A stretch of 64,000 nucleotides of DNA from Dyadobacter sp. (lineage in GTDB: Bacteria > Bacteroidota > Bacteroidia > Cytophagales > Spirosomataceae): contig NZ_JAGIAS010000001.1 in the NCBI RefSeq assembly GCF_017744695.1, positions 339,013 through 403,012 of the forward strand, written 5' to 3'. Both the position numbers and the translations under genes were made by a program. Every line of letters starts with the position of its first letter. Within the stretch, counting starts at the first letter, position 1. Of the stretch, positions 18,001 through 27,204 are shown one piece after another. A model generated the notes under the pieces. The model was given only the letters and a program-made list of their open reading frames with translations. It had not been told where the DNA came from and did no database searches.

Positions 18001-18407
18001 AGGCCGCCGGACGCGTACGGCAGGTGCTTTACGGCGCTGCCCGCGACTTTTTCCAGGGTGGGTCGCGCAACACTTACGTGGATTTGCTGGATCACTGGTC
18101 GCCTGAGAACCCCGACGCCTTGTACCCCAGGCCATGGGAAGGCCCTAACCCAAACAACTCACTGACTTCCAGTCTTTACCTGCGAAATTCAAGCTATATC
18201 CGGTTGAGATCGATCGATTTCGGTTACACGTTGCCTACGGGCCTGGTCAAGCGGTTGGGCCTGGGGAATGTGCGGGTTTACTTCTCCGGGGCCAATCTTT
18301 TCGTATGGTCAAAAATGAAGATGTTCGATCCGGAAATCGAGAACACCACCGGTACCTATTACCCGCAGCAGCGCACGCTGAACCTGGGTCTCAACCTTAC
18401 TTTTTAA
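15021..18407 (+). CDS. SusC/RagA TonB-linked outer-membrane transporter with STN domain
   Basis: Start chosen at 15021 (MKINTKPIRILFQ), leading into a signal peptide that ends near RAQELL; the frame opens 13 codons earlier. Domains: STN signalling domain (about residues 35-115), carboxypeptidase-regulatory-like domain (about 140-225, begins IRGSVKDEKGSPLPG), TonB box region EVVVVGYGTQKK, plug (SIRGASTFGDNSALIVVDG), then a 22-strand barrel to the terminal LNLGLNLTF. SusC proteins import glycans or peptides with their SusD lid. The STN domain plus adjacent FecR and sigma genes show it also senses its substrate. Confidence 0.92.
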   Translation: MKINTKPIRILFQIMRISMYQLLLSILCTSLVVANDSRAQELLSRRISLDLDDQKVSVALRQISRQAAVRFMYSPQVIPAERKVTLHVQNETLSTVLETLFKPLGIGYEVSGNQLVLSIMADPKPAVQQPEEEQRPADRSIRGSVKDEKGSPLPGVSIVVKGTQRGSLTDAVGNFEVSIPDGEHTIIFSFVGYLSQEIPVGNQRTMDIVLKDDLKALQEVVVVGYGTQKKVNLTGSVASVEGKELLKTPATNITNSLVGRLPGLIAVNGNGKPGAGSSISIRGASTFGDNSALIVVDGIIRTFDQIDPNEVESISILKDASATAVYGSRAANGVILVTTRRGATGKPTFHYNGFAGIQQPTQYPRVMNAYEYAVTKNKAVRNLGKPIQYSDQELEDIRTGVLPEYDWYGNTLKKQSFQTQQNLSVSGGSEAIRYFLSLGYLDQDGMYDRINFQRYSIRTNVDAKINKNFTISADIDASNRNTNQSAYSPEAIFDDIVAAYPLDKAYNPDGTIFYTREQHPVEEIKTGYNHMRNNILQATLTVRHDLPFVKGLSVTGRASFGREYSNNKHYNVPIFMNRQDQDGNTLEIYPYGGWNGKTALTQSFSEYNTTTLNASLNYSRNFGPHEVGGLLLFEQLDAKGNNFYGFRTNFPALGLDEFLYGGENQKDANGGSFTDGRRGAIARVNYSFRERYLFEASFRRDGSVAFPASKKYGFFPAVSAGWRIMEESFLKNAAGTAFIDNLKLRASYGLVGNDRNVYTGYLLRNPTFQYSQVYNPSGTIVSGTEGLSSITPGILPNPNVTWETAAVTDLGLEGSLWKGKLQFEIDVFYKRTSNILRTRIRSIPGTLGAQLPAENYAKVDNKGIEFMLSHQNSFRALKYFIKLNGSFSQNKVITLDEPANTPDYLLQTGRPLGFITGYKALGFFQTDEEVAAYLPQFNGGQKAGDVKYADINGDRKVDANDLTIISMDNNIPKMIGGLSFGGSLKGFDLNVLFQAAGRVRQVLYGAARDFFQGGSRNTYVDLLDHWSPENPDALYPRPWEGPNPNNSLTSSLYLRNSSYIRLRSIDFGYTLPTGLVKRLGLGNVRVYFSGANLFVWSKMKMFDPEIENTTGTYYPQQRTLNLGLNLTF

Positions 18408-18426
18408 TCAGTTAATGTTTACAGTC

Positions 18427-20040
18427 ATGACAAAAATATTTGCTAAAACACTGCTGGTTATAACGATCCTTATGACCACCGCCTGCCATCAAGATTTCCT
18501 GGAACGTCAGGCTACCAACTCCATCCCCGAGGAGAATATCTTCCGGGACCCGGCGCTGATCCAGCTTTTTGTCAATAATATGTACCTCGACGTACCGGCA
18601 TTCGAGCGCAACCTGTACGATAACATCACCGACGAATCGCGCTGCTACTGGGGCGGCGGCCCGCGTAATGTGGTGCAGGGCCAGTGGTTCCCGGATAATA
18701 ATCCGATGGAATACTGGGCCTACGGGCCGGTGCGGAAAACCAATATGTTTTTAGACAAAATCGACGCGGCCAATATTGACGAAGAACAAAAAACGAGCTT
18801 CAAAGGACAGGTAAAATTCCTGCGTGCGATGCTCTATTTCAATATGATCAAGCGCTACGGCGGCGTGCCCGTCATTACCGAGCCGCAGGGGCTCGACGAC
18901 GACCTTTTCGTAGCAAGGCAGACTACCGACGAGAGCTTCGACTTCGTGGTGAAAGAATTGGAAGAAGCCATTGCGCTACTGCCGGAAACGCACGGAAACC
19001 GGGCTATCGACGTGGGGAAGGCCAACAAGCATTCGGCGAAGGCATTTCTGGGCCGCGTGCTCACCTACCGGGCCAGTACATTGTACAATCCGGCAGGCGA
19101 CGTGGCACGGTGGCAGCAGGCAGCGAAGATCAACAAGGAAGTAATGGACGCCGGCAACTACAAGCTGCATGGCAATTTCCGGAATATCATGCTCGACAAA
19201 AACAATGAGGAAGAGATTTTCAGTGTACAGTTCCAGAAACCGTTCCGCGAGCATGGCTGGGACTCCTGGGGCCAGCCCGATTCGCAATCCAAACAGGACG
19301 CCGTGAACCGCAGCCCGGTACAGGAATTTGTAGACGCATTTGAAATGAAAAACGGAAAAGCGATCAACGAGCCGGGCTCTGGCTACGACCCGGCAAACCC
19401 CTACAAAAACCGTGACCCGCGATTCGACGCGACCGTGCTTTATAATGGCGCTACGTTTTTCGGAGCGACCATTTACATGTACGAAGGCGCCCCCATCGAC
19501 GGCATCAACCTCCCCTACGCAACCATCACGGGATACCTGATCCGGAAAGGCATGAACGAAGCCAACAAGGACTACTACGGCGGCGCAGGCAGCGACCAGA
19601 ACTGGATCGAGCTGCGTTATGCCGAGGTGCTTTTAAACTATGCCGAAGCACAAAATGAAGTATTGAATGCGCCCGATGCCTCTGTGTACGCGGCGGTGGA
19701 AGCGGTACGTCAGCGGGCGGGCCTGGTTCCACACGAGCTGCCGGCCGGCCTTTCCAAAGTGCAGATGCGCGAAAAGATCCGCCATGAAAGGTACATCGAG
19801 CTGAGCTTCGAAGGCAAACGCTACTGGGACCTCAGGCGCTGGAAAATCGCCGGAGAGGTACTGAATGGCAAACAGTTCCACGCGATGTACATTACCAAAA
19901 ACGCCAACGGTACTTACAGCTACAATCCCAAACCGGTGGACGGCATTCCCTATGTCTTCCAGGACAAGATGTATTTCATGCCCATTCCGCAGCGCGAAAT
20001 GGAGAAAAACCCGAAACTGAAACAAAACAACGGCTGGTAA
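18427..20040 (+). CDS. SusD/RagB-family surface lipoprotein
   Basis: About 537 residues. The N-terminus MTKIFAKTLLVITILMTTAC ends in a lipobox cysteine. SusD landmarks include LRAMLYFNMIKRYGGVP (TPR-like helices), RYAEVLLNYAEAQNE and, near the end, IRHERYIELSFEGKRYWDLR. It binds substrate on the cell surface and acts as lid on the preceding SusC, from which it is separated by 7 to 19 bases depending on start (ATG at 18415 is also in frame). The binding-site sequence does not reveal the substrate. Confidence 0.9.
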   Translation: MTKIFAKTLLVITILMTTACHQDFLERQATNSIPEENIFRDPALIQLFVNNMYLDVPAFERNLYDNITDESRCYWGGGPRNVVQGQWFPDNNPMEYWAYGPVRKTNMFLDKIDAANIDEEQKTSFKGQVKFLRAMLYFNMIKRYGGVPVITEPQGLDDDLFVARQTTDESFDFVVKELEEAIALLPETHGNRAIDVGKANKHSAKAFLGRVLTYRASTLYNPAGDVARWQQAAKINKEVMDAGNYKLHGNFRNIMLDKNNEEEIFSVQFQKPFREHGWDSWGQPDSQSKQDAVNRSPVQEFVDAFEMKNGKAINEPGSGYDPANPYKNRDPRFDATVLYNGATFFGATIYMYEGAPIDGINLPYATITGYLIRKGMNEANKDYYGGAGSDQNWIELRYAEVLLNYAEAQNEVLNAPDASVYAAVEAVRQRAGLVPHELPAGLSKVQMREKIRHERYIELSFEGKRYWDLRRWKIAGEVLNGKQFHAMYITKNANGTYSYNPKPVDGIPYVFQDKMYFMPIPQREMEKNPKLKQNNGW

Positions 20041-20068
20041 CGACTGGCAGCCATTTACCTCATTTGCT

Positions 20069-23000
20069 ATGAAGTTCCTATTTCAGCATTTCCTTTCGGC
20101 CACCCTCATATTGTCGGTCGTTTTTGTAAAACCATCAGCCGGGCAGGCGCCTAATCCCGGTTTCGCGCCGAAAACAGGCGACCGCATTATTCTGCTCGGC
20201 AACACCTTTGCCGACCGGATGCGGCATTACGGCTATTTTGAGACATTACTTCAAAAAAACTTCCCCGACAGGCAGCTGACCCTGCGTAATATGGGATGGA
20301 GTGCCGACGAAGTGGGTTTGCAGCCGCGCCCGCTGAATTTTCCGGGTTTCGGAGAAAAGACGAAACGGCTTACGGAAGGTCAGAAAGAAGTAAAATTCCA
20401 GGGCTTTACGCACGAGGGAGAGCGGATCGTGATGCCGGTCGCATTGAATTTCGAAGGTTTGAACCAGGACCTGTACGATCAGCAGGCGGACATCATTTTC
20501 CTGTGTTTTGGAATGAATGAGGCTTTCAAAGGGCCGCAGGGCTTACCGCAATTTGAAAAAGACCTTGATGTATTTATCCAAAACCTGCAAAAGAACCAGT
20601 ATAATGGCCGCTCGGCCCCCGCACTCGTACTCGTGTCGCCTATCGCGCACGAAGCCATGGGTGAGCATTTCCCCAACCCGGCCGAACACAATAAAAACCT
20701 GGCGTTGTATACCAAAGCCATGCAAAAAGCCGCGTCGGCGAAAGGGATTTACTTTATCGACCTCTACACACCCTCCCTCGCCCAAATGCAGCAAAAAGGC
20801 CAGCCTAAGCTGACGATCAACGGCATTCACCTTACCGGCGCGGGTTACAAACAGGCGGCCGAATGGATGGCCCGCTCGCTGGGTTTCGGGAAACTGCCGG
20901 ATTTGAACACGGAAAACAGCAGGAAGCTGCTGGCCGTCATCAAAATGAAGGACGACCACTTCTTTTACCGCTGGCGCGCTGTGAATGGCGAGTACATTTA
21001 CGGCCGCAGAAGGGAACCCTTCGGTGTGATCGCATTCCCGCCGGAACTTCGTAAACTGAACCAGATGACCGCTTCGCTGGATTCGGTGATTTGGGAAATG
21101 GGAAAGAGTAATGACGCCTCGGCATTTCAGAAGGCGATTGAAATCGTTGATCGGCGCGGGAAGCCCGTGGACCCGATGCTGATACCGGACGTACCGATGA
21201 CCGGCCGCCAGGGCGAGGCGGCCAGGGCGGCAGCGCATGCCCACCACGAGAAAATGTGGCCCGCCACCACCGACAAATTCAAGCTGCCCGACGGCTACCA
21301 GATCAACCTGTTTGCCTCGGAAAAAGATTTCCCGATTGAAAAACCCGTGGCGATGAATTTTGACGCGCGCGGAAGGCTCTGGGTTGCGACGATGCCTACG
21401 TATCCGCAATACTTCCCCGGCATTCCGGTGCACGACAAAATCGTGATCCTTGAAGACACCGACGCCGACGGGAAAGCCGACAAGCACACGGTATTTGCCG
21501 ACGATCTGTATCTCCCGTTGGGTTTCGAATTTGGCAATGGCGGCGTTTACGTGTCGCAGGAACCGGATATCCTTTTCCTGAAAGATACCAATGGGGACGG
21601 CAAGGCCGATCTGCGCGAAGTCGTCCTGACCGGTTTCGGCTCGGAGGACAGCCATCACGCCACGCATGCATTTACGTTCGGGCAGGATGGGGCATTGTAT
21701 TTCAATGAAGGCACGTTCCTGAATTCCCAGGTCGAAACGCCGTACGGTCCCGTGCGCTCTTACGCGGGCGCGACCTACCGCTACGAGCCGCGCACGGCCA
21801 AACTAATGCATTACATCTCCTATCCCTATTACAATCCCTGGGGCAGCATTTTCGACAAATGGGGCACCCACCTGATCGGCGACGCGTCGGACGGTTCCAA
21901 CTATTTTGCTCCGCCCATGACCGGCAATGTCACCTATCCCGACAAACATCCCCGCATTGAAATGTTCACAGAAACGCGGGTACGGCCCACCGCCGGCATT
22001 GAGATCGTTTCAAGCAGGCAATTTCCCGACGACGTGCAGGGTAACTTTTTGGTGAACAACAATATCGGCTTCCAGGGCACGAAACAGCACCGCATTATCC
22101 CACGCGGCTCGGGCATCGGCAGCAAGGAGGTGGAAGCGATCCTGCAATCGGAAGATCCCAATTTCCGCCCTATCGACCTGGAATTCGGTCCGGATGGCGG
22201 TTTGTATATTGTCGACTGGTACAATCCGCTGATCTCCCACGGTGAAAACCCGCCGCGCGATCCCGCCCGCGACAAATCGCACGGCCGCGTGTGGCGGATC
22301 ACCTACAAAGGCAAGCCGGCGCTAAAAGTGATCGACGTGTCGGGCCAGAGCGTGCCGCAGTTGCTGGAAAACCTCAAAGAATATGAAGACCGGTTCAGGT
22401 ACCGATCGCGGGCCCGGATCCGTGAAAAGCAGGCCTCGGAAGTGCTTCCGGAATTGAAAAAATGGGTAGCTGCATTGGATAAAAACGACCCGCAATACGA
22501 GCATAACCTGCTGGAAGGGCTTTGGCTTTTCCAGGATTTCGACGTGATGCAACCCGACATTTTAAAAACCCTGCTTCAAGCAAAAGAACCTCAGGCACGC
22601 GCCGCAGCTACGAAAGTGCTGCTCCATTGGCGCGATCGCATGCCCGGCTCGCTGGCACTCATGCGTGCACGGCTGAACGACCAGTCACCCCGCGTCCGGA
22701 TCGAGGCGATGGTCGCGCTGAGCTATTTCAACTCCGAACAGGCAGTAACCGCCGCTGCGGATATCTTCCAGTACCCGAGCGACTACTATATGGATTATGC
22801 GATGCACGAGACATTCCGCTTCCTGAAACCGATCTGGCTCGCAGGCATCAGGCAAGGCAAAAGTTTTGGAAAAAAACCGAAACAAACGCTGCAATACCTG
22901 CTCAAACTCGCCAGTGCGCAGGAGCTCGCCGCATTACCGCAAACTTCCGAAGTACTTACAGCCATGCTGACCAGACCCGACATCAATGCCTCTAAAAAGG

Positions 23001-23992
23001 CAGAAGCCGTGAACGGCCTTGCGAAAATTCAGCAAACCGGGAAGGTGAAGGTCCTGCTGAATGCCATCCATGAGGAAGAAAAGGCCAGAAAACCGAACCA
23101 GCCGGGCACCGCTCAGCAGGAACTGATCAAACTGCTGCTCACTTCGGAACCAGCCGAATTGAAGGCCAATGAACAAGCACTGACACGATTGATTACCGCC
23201 GACACCAGCCAGATGATGCAGGCTACCGGCTTTGCCGCGTTGATCAGCGCCCGCCAGCCGGAAGAATCACTGCAAAAAGCCATCGAGGAAAAAACAGCCG
23301 CGTATCTGGCAGGCATCTCCATGTTACCGGATCCTGAACTGAAGGCTTCCTATTTCCGGAAAGTAAAAGAACTCGCGCCCCGCGCCCCGGCTATCTCGTA
23401 TCCTTTGCTGATGAAAATGGCACTTGAAAGCGAAGCCAAAACGCAGCCGGTCAAAGACCTGGTAGTATCGCTGAAAAGCGAACCTGCGCAAGTTCAGAAT
23501 TCGGCGGCATTTGCAGCGGCAGTCAGGACGATGAAAGGCATGGTGAATGCGGTGCCGGAAAGGGACCGGAACGAAGTGCTATCGATGCTTGAAAACATGG
23601 GGACGATCGAAATCAGGCTGGTAGCGATCGAAGCCAAAATGGCTTTTGATAAAAAAGCACTCACCGTTCCGGCGGGCAGAGCGGTGACTCTGGTTTTCGA
23701 AAACCCCGACCTGATGCCGCATAATGTGGTCATTGTCAAACCCGGCACTGCCGAAAAAGTGGGTGAAGCAGCCGATGCCATGGCGAGCCTGAAAGACGGA
23801 TTCGAGAAGCATTTCGTGCCGTCCACACCGGATGTTTTGTTCGCGACCCCGCTGGTCAATTCCGGTAAAACCTTCCGATTGGAATTCAAAGCCCCTGCGC
23901 AGCCGGGCGAATATCCATTCATCTGTTCATTCCCGGGGCATTGGCGCGTCATGCAGGGAATCCTGACCGTTACAGACTCCAAAATACCCTGA
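20069..23992 (+). CDS. Secreted four-domain protein: SGNH-like, dehydrogenase propeller, HEAT, cupredoxin
   Basis: A 1307-residue exported protein (signal peptide ends near PSAGQA). (1) SGNH-hydrolase-like domain, about 35-285; where active enzymes have GDS and DxxH it reads GNT (44-46) and NGIH (251-254), so hydrolase activity is doubtful. (2) Sorbosone/glucose-dehydrogenase-like beta-propeller of the TIGR02604 type, about 420-760. (3) HEAT-like helical repeats, about 780-1100. (4) C-terminal type 1 copper domain, about 1180-1300, with apparent ligands H1218 (MPHN), C1286, H1291 (CSFPGH) and M1295. No CxxCH haem motif is seen, although many relatives carry a cytochrome instead. It follows SusD by 28 bases, so likely acts on the imported substrate. 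Confidence 0.85.
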   Translation: MKFLFQHFLSATLILSVVFVKPSAGQAPNPGFAPKTGDRIILLGNTFADRMRHYGYFETLLQKNFPDRQLTLRNMGWSADEVGLQPRPLNFPGFGEKTKRLTEGQKEVKFQGFTHEGERIVMPVALNFEGLNQDLYDQQADIIFLCFGMNEAFKGPQGLPQFEKDLDVFIQNLQKNQYNGRSAPALVLVSPIAHEAMGEHFPNPAEHNKNLALYTKAMQKAASAKGIYFIDLYTPSLAQMQQKGQPKLTINGIHLTGAGYKQAAEWMARSLGFGKLPDLNTENSRKLLAVIKMKDDHFFYRWRAVNGEYIYGRRREPFGVIAFPPELRKLNQMTASLDSVIWEMGKSNDASAFQKAIEIVDRRGKPVDPMLIPDVPMTGRQGEAARAAAHAHHEKMWPATTDKFKLPDGYQINLFASEKDFPIEKPVAMNFDARGRLWVATMPTYPQYFPGIPVHDKIVILEDTDADGKADKHTVFADDLYLPLGFEFGNGGVYVSQEPDILFLKDTNGDGKADLREVVLTGFGSEDSHHATHAFTFGQDGALYFNEGTFLNSQVETPYGPVRSYAGATYRYEPRTAKLMHYISYPYYNPWGSIFDKWGTHLIGDASDGSNYFAPPMTGNVTYPDKHPRIEMFTETRVRPTAGIEIVSSRQFPDDVQGNFLVNNNIGFQGTKQHRIIPRGSGIGSKEVEAILQSEDPNFRPIDLEFGPDGGLYIVDWYNPLISHGENPPRDPARDKSHGRVWRITYKGKPALKVIDVSGQSVPQLLENLKEYEDRFRYRSRARIREKQASEVLPELKKWVAALDKNDPQYEHNLLEGLWLFQDFDVMQPDILKTLLQAKEPQARAAATKVLLHWRDRMPGSLALMRARLNDQSPRVRIEAMVALSYFNSEQAVTAAADIFQYPSDYYMDYAMHETFRFLKPIWLAGIRQGKSFGKKPKQTLQYLLKLASAQELAALPQTSEVLTAMLTRPDINASKKAEAVNGLAKIQQTGKVKVLLNAIHEEEKARKPNQPGTAQQELIKLLLTSEPAELKANEQALTRLITADTSQMMQATGFAALISARQPEESLQKAIEEKTAAYLAGISMLPDPELKASYFRKVKELAPRAPAISYPLLMKMALESEAKTQPVKDLVVSLKSEPAQVQNSAAFAAAVRTMKGMVNAVPERDRNEVLSMLENMGTIEIRLVAIEAKMAFDKKALTVPAGRAVTLVFENPDLMPHNVVIVKPGTAEKVGEAADAMASLKDGFEKHFVPSTPDVLFATPLVNSGKTFRLEFKAPAQPGEYPFICSFPGHWRVMQGILTVTDSKIP

Positions 23993-23993
23993 G

Positions 23994-24920
23994 ATGCACC
24001 GATTAACACCGTATTTTCTCATTGCCGGAATCCTGTTTTCCAGCGCATGTAGCGTGGCACAGCGCTACATGCGCCTGTATCCCGGAACGATTCCCAATTC
24101 CATAGCAGCACCCGACAGGGAAACTTTGTCCGCCAACGCAACCGTCGATTCACTGACGTCGCACGTTTCAATCCCCGGTCTGACCGTCTTCTTACCCGAA
24201 CAAAATCGCGCAAACGGAACGGCGGTCATTATCTGTCCGGGTGGTGGTTACGGCACCTTGCTAACCAAGCGGGAAGGAAGCGATGTCGCGCGGGCATTCA
24301 ACCGGTTAGGCATTACGGCGTTTGTCCTGAAATACCGGTTACCGGACGCGCAGATCATGAAAAAAACGGCTTTGGGCCCCATCCAGGACGCGCAGCAGGC
24401 TATTAAAACAGTCAGGGAACGCGCGAAGGAATTCGGTATCGACCCCGGCCGGATCGGCATGATGGGCTTTTCCGCCGGAGGCCACCTGGCCTCCACCGCA
24501 GGGACGCATTTCGGGACGCGTTATATCGACGAGACAGGCAAAACCAGTCTGCGACCCGATTTCATGATCCTGATCAACCCGGTCATCAGCTTCAACGACA
24601 GTACCGGCCATATCGGCTCCCGCGACAACCTGCTCGGCAAAAATGCCGACCCGGAAACGATCCGTTTATTTTCCAATGAACTGCAAGTCGGCCCTGCGAC
24701 GCCCCCTGCATTTCTCGCGCATTCCGGCGCCGACGTGGTCGTTCCGGTTTCCAACAGCGTCTCCTTTTACAATGCCATGCAAAAAAGCGGCGTTAAAGGC
24801 GCGCTGCACATTTATTCCAGGGGAGAGCATGGTTTTCTCACCTATCCGCCGTTCCGTGTCTGGTTCGACGACGTGGTCGAATGGATGCGCTCGGAATATC
24901 TGATCAGCACCGGGAATTAG
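23994..24920 (+). CDS. Exported BD-FAE-type carbohydrate esterase
   Basis: A 308-residue alpha/beta hydrolase with signal peptide (possible lipobox FSSAC at residue 19). The oxyanion stretch is CPGGGYG, the nucleophile S160 in GFSAGGHLAS, the acid D247 in SGADVVVP and the histidine H279 in GEHGF. The pattern matches acetyl-xylan and feruloyl-type esterases of the BD-FAE family. The ATG begins one base after the stop of the preceding gene, so the two are translationally coupled in the SusCD operon and this enzyme probably removes ester groups from the glycan. Its end is only 9 bases from the convergent MFS gene. Confidence 0.85.
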   Translation: MHRLTPYFLIAGILFSSACSVAQRYMRLYPGTIPNSIAAPDRETLSANATVDSLTSHVSIPGLTVFLPEQNRANGTAVIICPGGGYGTLLTKREGSDVARAFNRLGITAFVLKYRLPDAQIMKKTALGPIQDAQQAIKTVRERAKEFGIDPGRIGMMGFSAGGHLASTAGTHFGTRYIDETGKTSLRPDFMILINPVISFNDSTGHIGSRDNLLGKNADPETIRLFSNELQVGPATPPAFLAHSGADVVVPVSNSVSFYNAMQKSGVKGALHIYSRGEHGFLTYPPFRVWFDDVVEWMRSEYLISTGN

Positions 24921-24929
24921 CGCGGTTCG

Positions 24930-26120
24930 TCATGCTTTGCCGGCATCCTTGTTTTTGCTCAACAGGACCATAACCGCCAGCAGACAGCTCGTCGCCCCGA
25001 ACAGATAGACCGAGGCGTATCCCGTCCATCCGGCAACAATGCCCGCAACCGGCCCCGCCAATCCAAGCGAGAGGTCAAAGAACGCGGCATAGGCCCCCAG
25101 GGCGGTGCCACGCATTTGCGGAGCGACTTTCTGAATCGCCAGCACGCCCAATGCCGGAAAGACGAGTGAGAAGCCAACGCCCGTGAGCCCGCACCCGGCA
25201 ATGGCGAGCCCGGATGTGGGAGCAAAACTGATCAGCAACTGGCCGCACAGCTCGATCACGAGCGATACCAACGCAACCCGGTAACCGCCGAACCGATCGG
25301 GGAAAGAGGAAAAGAAAACCCTCGTGAGCACATAGCAAGCACCAAATGTGATAAAGGCGAGCGATGGGTTTCCCCAGCTCCGGGAATTGAAAAACAGGGA
25401 GATGAAGGATGAAATGCAGGCGAAACCAATGGACGCGAAAGCAAGTCCGAGGCCTTGCGTGGAAATCAGGCCGACGATTTTGTAAAAAGGCGTGCGGATA
25501 TGTGTTCCATCCACCTTCAACGCCGGTAACCCGGCAGTGGCCGCCCAACTGATACCTGACAGGATGATCGTGGAGGCAAATACATACTGAATACCATATG
25601 CCTGCCTGATCCAGATGGCCAACGGCGCACCTAGCGCAATGCCTGCATACATGGCGATGCCATTCCAGGTCATTACCTTCCCCGATTTGGGCGCTCCCAC
25701 CAGCCCGATGCCCCACGTGAGCGATCCCGTCACCGAAAGGCTTTCGGACACGCCGTGCACCATGCGTGCGAGCATGAGAAGAACGAGCGTGGTGCCGCCC
25801 CCGAATCCGAAAAGAACCGTGCAAGTGTAAATTCCCCCCGCCACGGCGACAAGTATAATACCCAGATAATTACTGGTTTTAGCCCCCCTGGTGTCGGTGA
25901 GCTTGCCTGAATAGGCCCGGGTGAGCAAGGTTGCCAGCGATTGCAACCCAACAACGATGCCGACGATGAGACTTCCGAAATGCAGATCGTTTTTGACAAA
26001 GCCCGGAAGTATGCCGAGCGTCATACCCATAGTAAGGTATATGGCAAAGACTGAGGTGATAATAGGCGTGATGAATTTCGCGAAGGTCTTGTCCTCGCTT
26101 GTTGCAGCAATGATGTTCAT
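24930..26120 (-). CDS. Major facilitator superfamily exporter, YfcJ/YhhS-like
   Basis: A 396-residue protein with about twelve hydrophobic segments. The loop after helix 2, RAYSGKLTDTRGAK, carries the MFS motif A pattern, and the N-terminus (ITSVFAIYLTMGMTLGILPGF) resembles the YfcJ/YhhS subgroup of small-molecule exporters. The substrate is unknown. The AraC-type gene 74 bases upstream on the same strand may regulate it or be co-transcribed. Confidence 0.8.
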   Translation of the reverse strand: MNIIAATSEDKTFAKFITPIITSVFAIYLTMGMTLGILPGFVKNDLHFGSLIVGIVVGLQSLATLLTRAYSGKLTDTRGAKTSNYLGIILVAVAGGIYTCTVLFGFGGGTTLVLLMLARMVHGVSESLSVTGSLTWGIGLVGAPKSGKVMTWNGIAMYAGIALGAPLAIWIRQAYGIQYVFASTIILSGISWAATAGLPALKVDGTHIRTPFYKIVGLISTQGLGLAFASIGFACISSFISLFFNSRSWGNPSLAFITFGACYVLTRVFFSSFPDRFGGYRVALVSLVIELCGQLLISFAPTSGLAIAGCGLTGVGFSLVFPALGVLAIQKVAPQMRGTALGAYAAFFDLSLGLAGPVAGIVAGWTGYASVYLFGATSCLLAVMVLLSKNKDAGKA

Positions 26121-26194
26121 TTTGTACCGTATAATGATTTTACGGCAGCAAAATTAGTATGTGCAACAGTTGCCGGGGGAGAGGCGGTGCATGG

Positions 26195-27043
26195 CTATGA
26201 TTGGACAAATAATGGTTTTGAGTTCCGGAATGCGACGGGCGTCATGCCCGTGTGCTTTTTAAAAAACCTCGAAAAGTAAGCATGATCTTCATAACCCAGC
26301 TCGTAGGCAATCTGCTTCACATCCAGCCGGGAATAGGAAAGCATTCTTTTCGCTTCCAGCAAAATCTCCTCATTGATGCGATGACTGGCGGAAAAGCCGG
26401 TAACCTCCTTTACAATTTCATTCAGGTACAATGGCGTGATGTTCAGTAATGCGGCATATTCTTTTACTTGTTTCAACTCCTTACAATTTTCAACTACAAG
26501 CTGTTTGAAACGTGCCGCGGTGCGGTACTTGCGCCCCTCGATCAACCCGGCCGAATACTCCGATTGCAGGATATGCGACGCCAGCAATGTGACGATGGAA
26601 TCCGTTAACGAGCTCACCAATCCCTCCTTGAGTGCCAGTGTGGCCTGGTCGAGCGTTGTTCCGAGAATCGGTACCAGCTGAAAAAGCGGGCTGTTCGGCG
26701 CGATGGAAGCCGTTTGCCGTACGTGGGTAAAATTGTCAAAAATCTCGCGGTTTTCGGGCGATACCAGTCCCGGCGTCACGAACACCAGCCACCCGCCGGC
26801 CCCATTAAAATCTAGATTCTGATGCACCTGGCCAGGCGTAATGAAGCCCACCATTGAACCTGTGAGCACTACCTGAGTGAAATCCAGCTCCCAAACACAA
26901 TGGCCATGTTGTTGTACAATGAAAATGTAGTGATCGTCGCGGTGAGCGGGATAGGTTTCGCATTGCAATGACGTCACCGGCACAATTTCCACGCCGACGC
27001 CATCCAGTTCGTCGCGATGTATGTCAATAGCAGGTTTTTTCAT
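26195..27043 (-). CDS. AraC-family transcriptional regulator
   Basis: A 282-residue protein with an N-terminal cupin-like ligand domain (about 20-160; GFITPGQVHQNLDF) and a C-terminal AraC DNA-binding domain (about 180-278). Both helix-turn-helices are visible: VKEYAALLNITPLYLNEIVK and VKQIAYELGYEDHAYFSRFF, followed by the family ending KKHTGMTPVAFR. It most probably controls the MFS gene directly downstream. The inducer cannot be inferred. Confidence 0.87.
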   Translation of the reverse strand: MKKPAIDIHRDELDGVGVEIVPVTSLQCETYPAHRDDHYIFIVQQHGHCVWELDFTQVVLTGSMVGFITPGQVHQNLDFNGAGGWLVFVTPGLVSPENREIFDNFTHVRQTASIAPNSPLFQLVPILGTTLDQATLALKEGLVSSLTDSIVTLLASHILQSEYSAGLIEGRKYRTAARFKQLVVENCKELKQVKEYAALLNITPLYLNEIVKEVTGFSASHRINEEILLEAKRMLSYSRLDVKQIAYELGYEDHAYFSRFFKKHTGMTPVAFRNSKPLFVQS

Positions 27044-27108
27044 CTACATTTCAAATCTAGAGAAATCCTGTCATAAAAAGCATTTCCAATCTGCCCGAAT
27101 TAACAAGG

Positions 27109-27135
27109 AAGGCTGCGAACAATGCCCGCAGCCTT
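27109..27135 (-). terminator. Hairpin after the reprolysin-like gene
   Basis: AAGGCTGCG (27109-27117) pairs perfectly with CGCAGCCTT (27127-27135) around a 9-base loop, about 70 bases beyond the stop of the minus-strand protease gene. On the minus strand it is followed by a T-containing but not pure T stretch. Confidence 0.5.
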
Positions 27136-27204
27136 ACCGTTTAGTCCTCAACGTTACTTATAATTATTCTCTTTGGTAGCTCATTGCGAACTATCCTGTT
27201 TCCG

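Noticed and set aside
20543..21667. 374-codon minus-strand frame opposite the fusion protein gene
   Set aside because: It covers the conserved SGNH and propeller domains on the other strand and has no family features.
24921..24929. Nine-base gap between convergent esterase and MFS genes as evidence of a rearrangement
   Set aside because: Both genes are complete with normal ends; compact convergent ends alone do not show a rearrangement.
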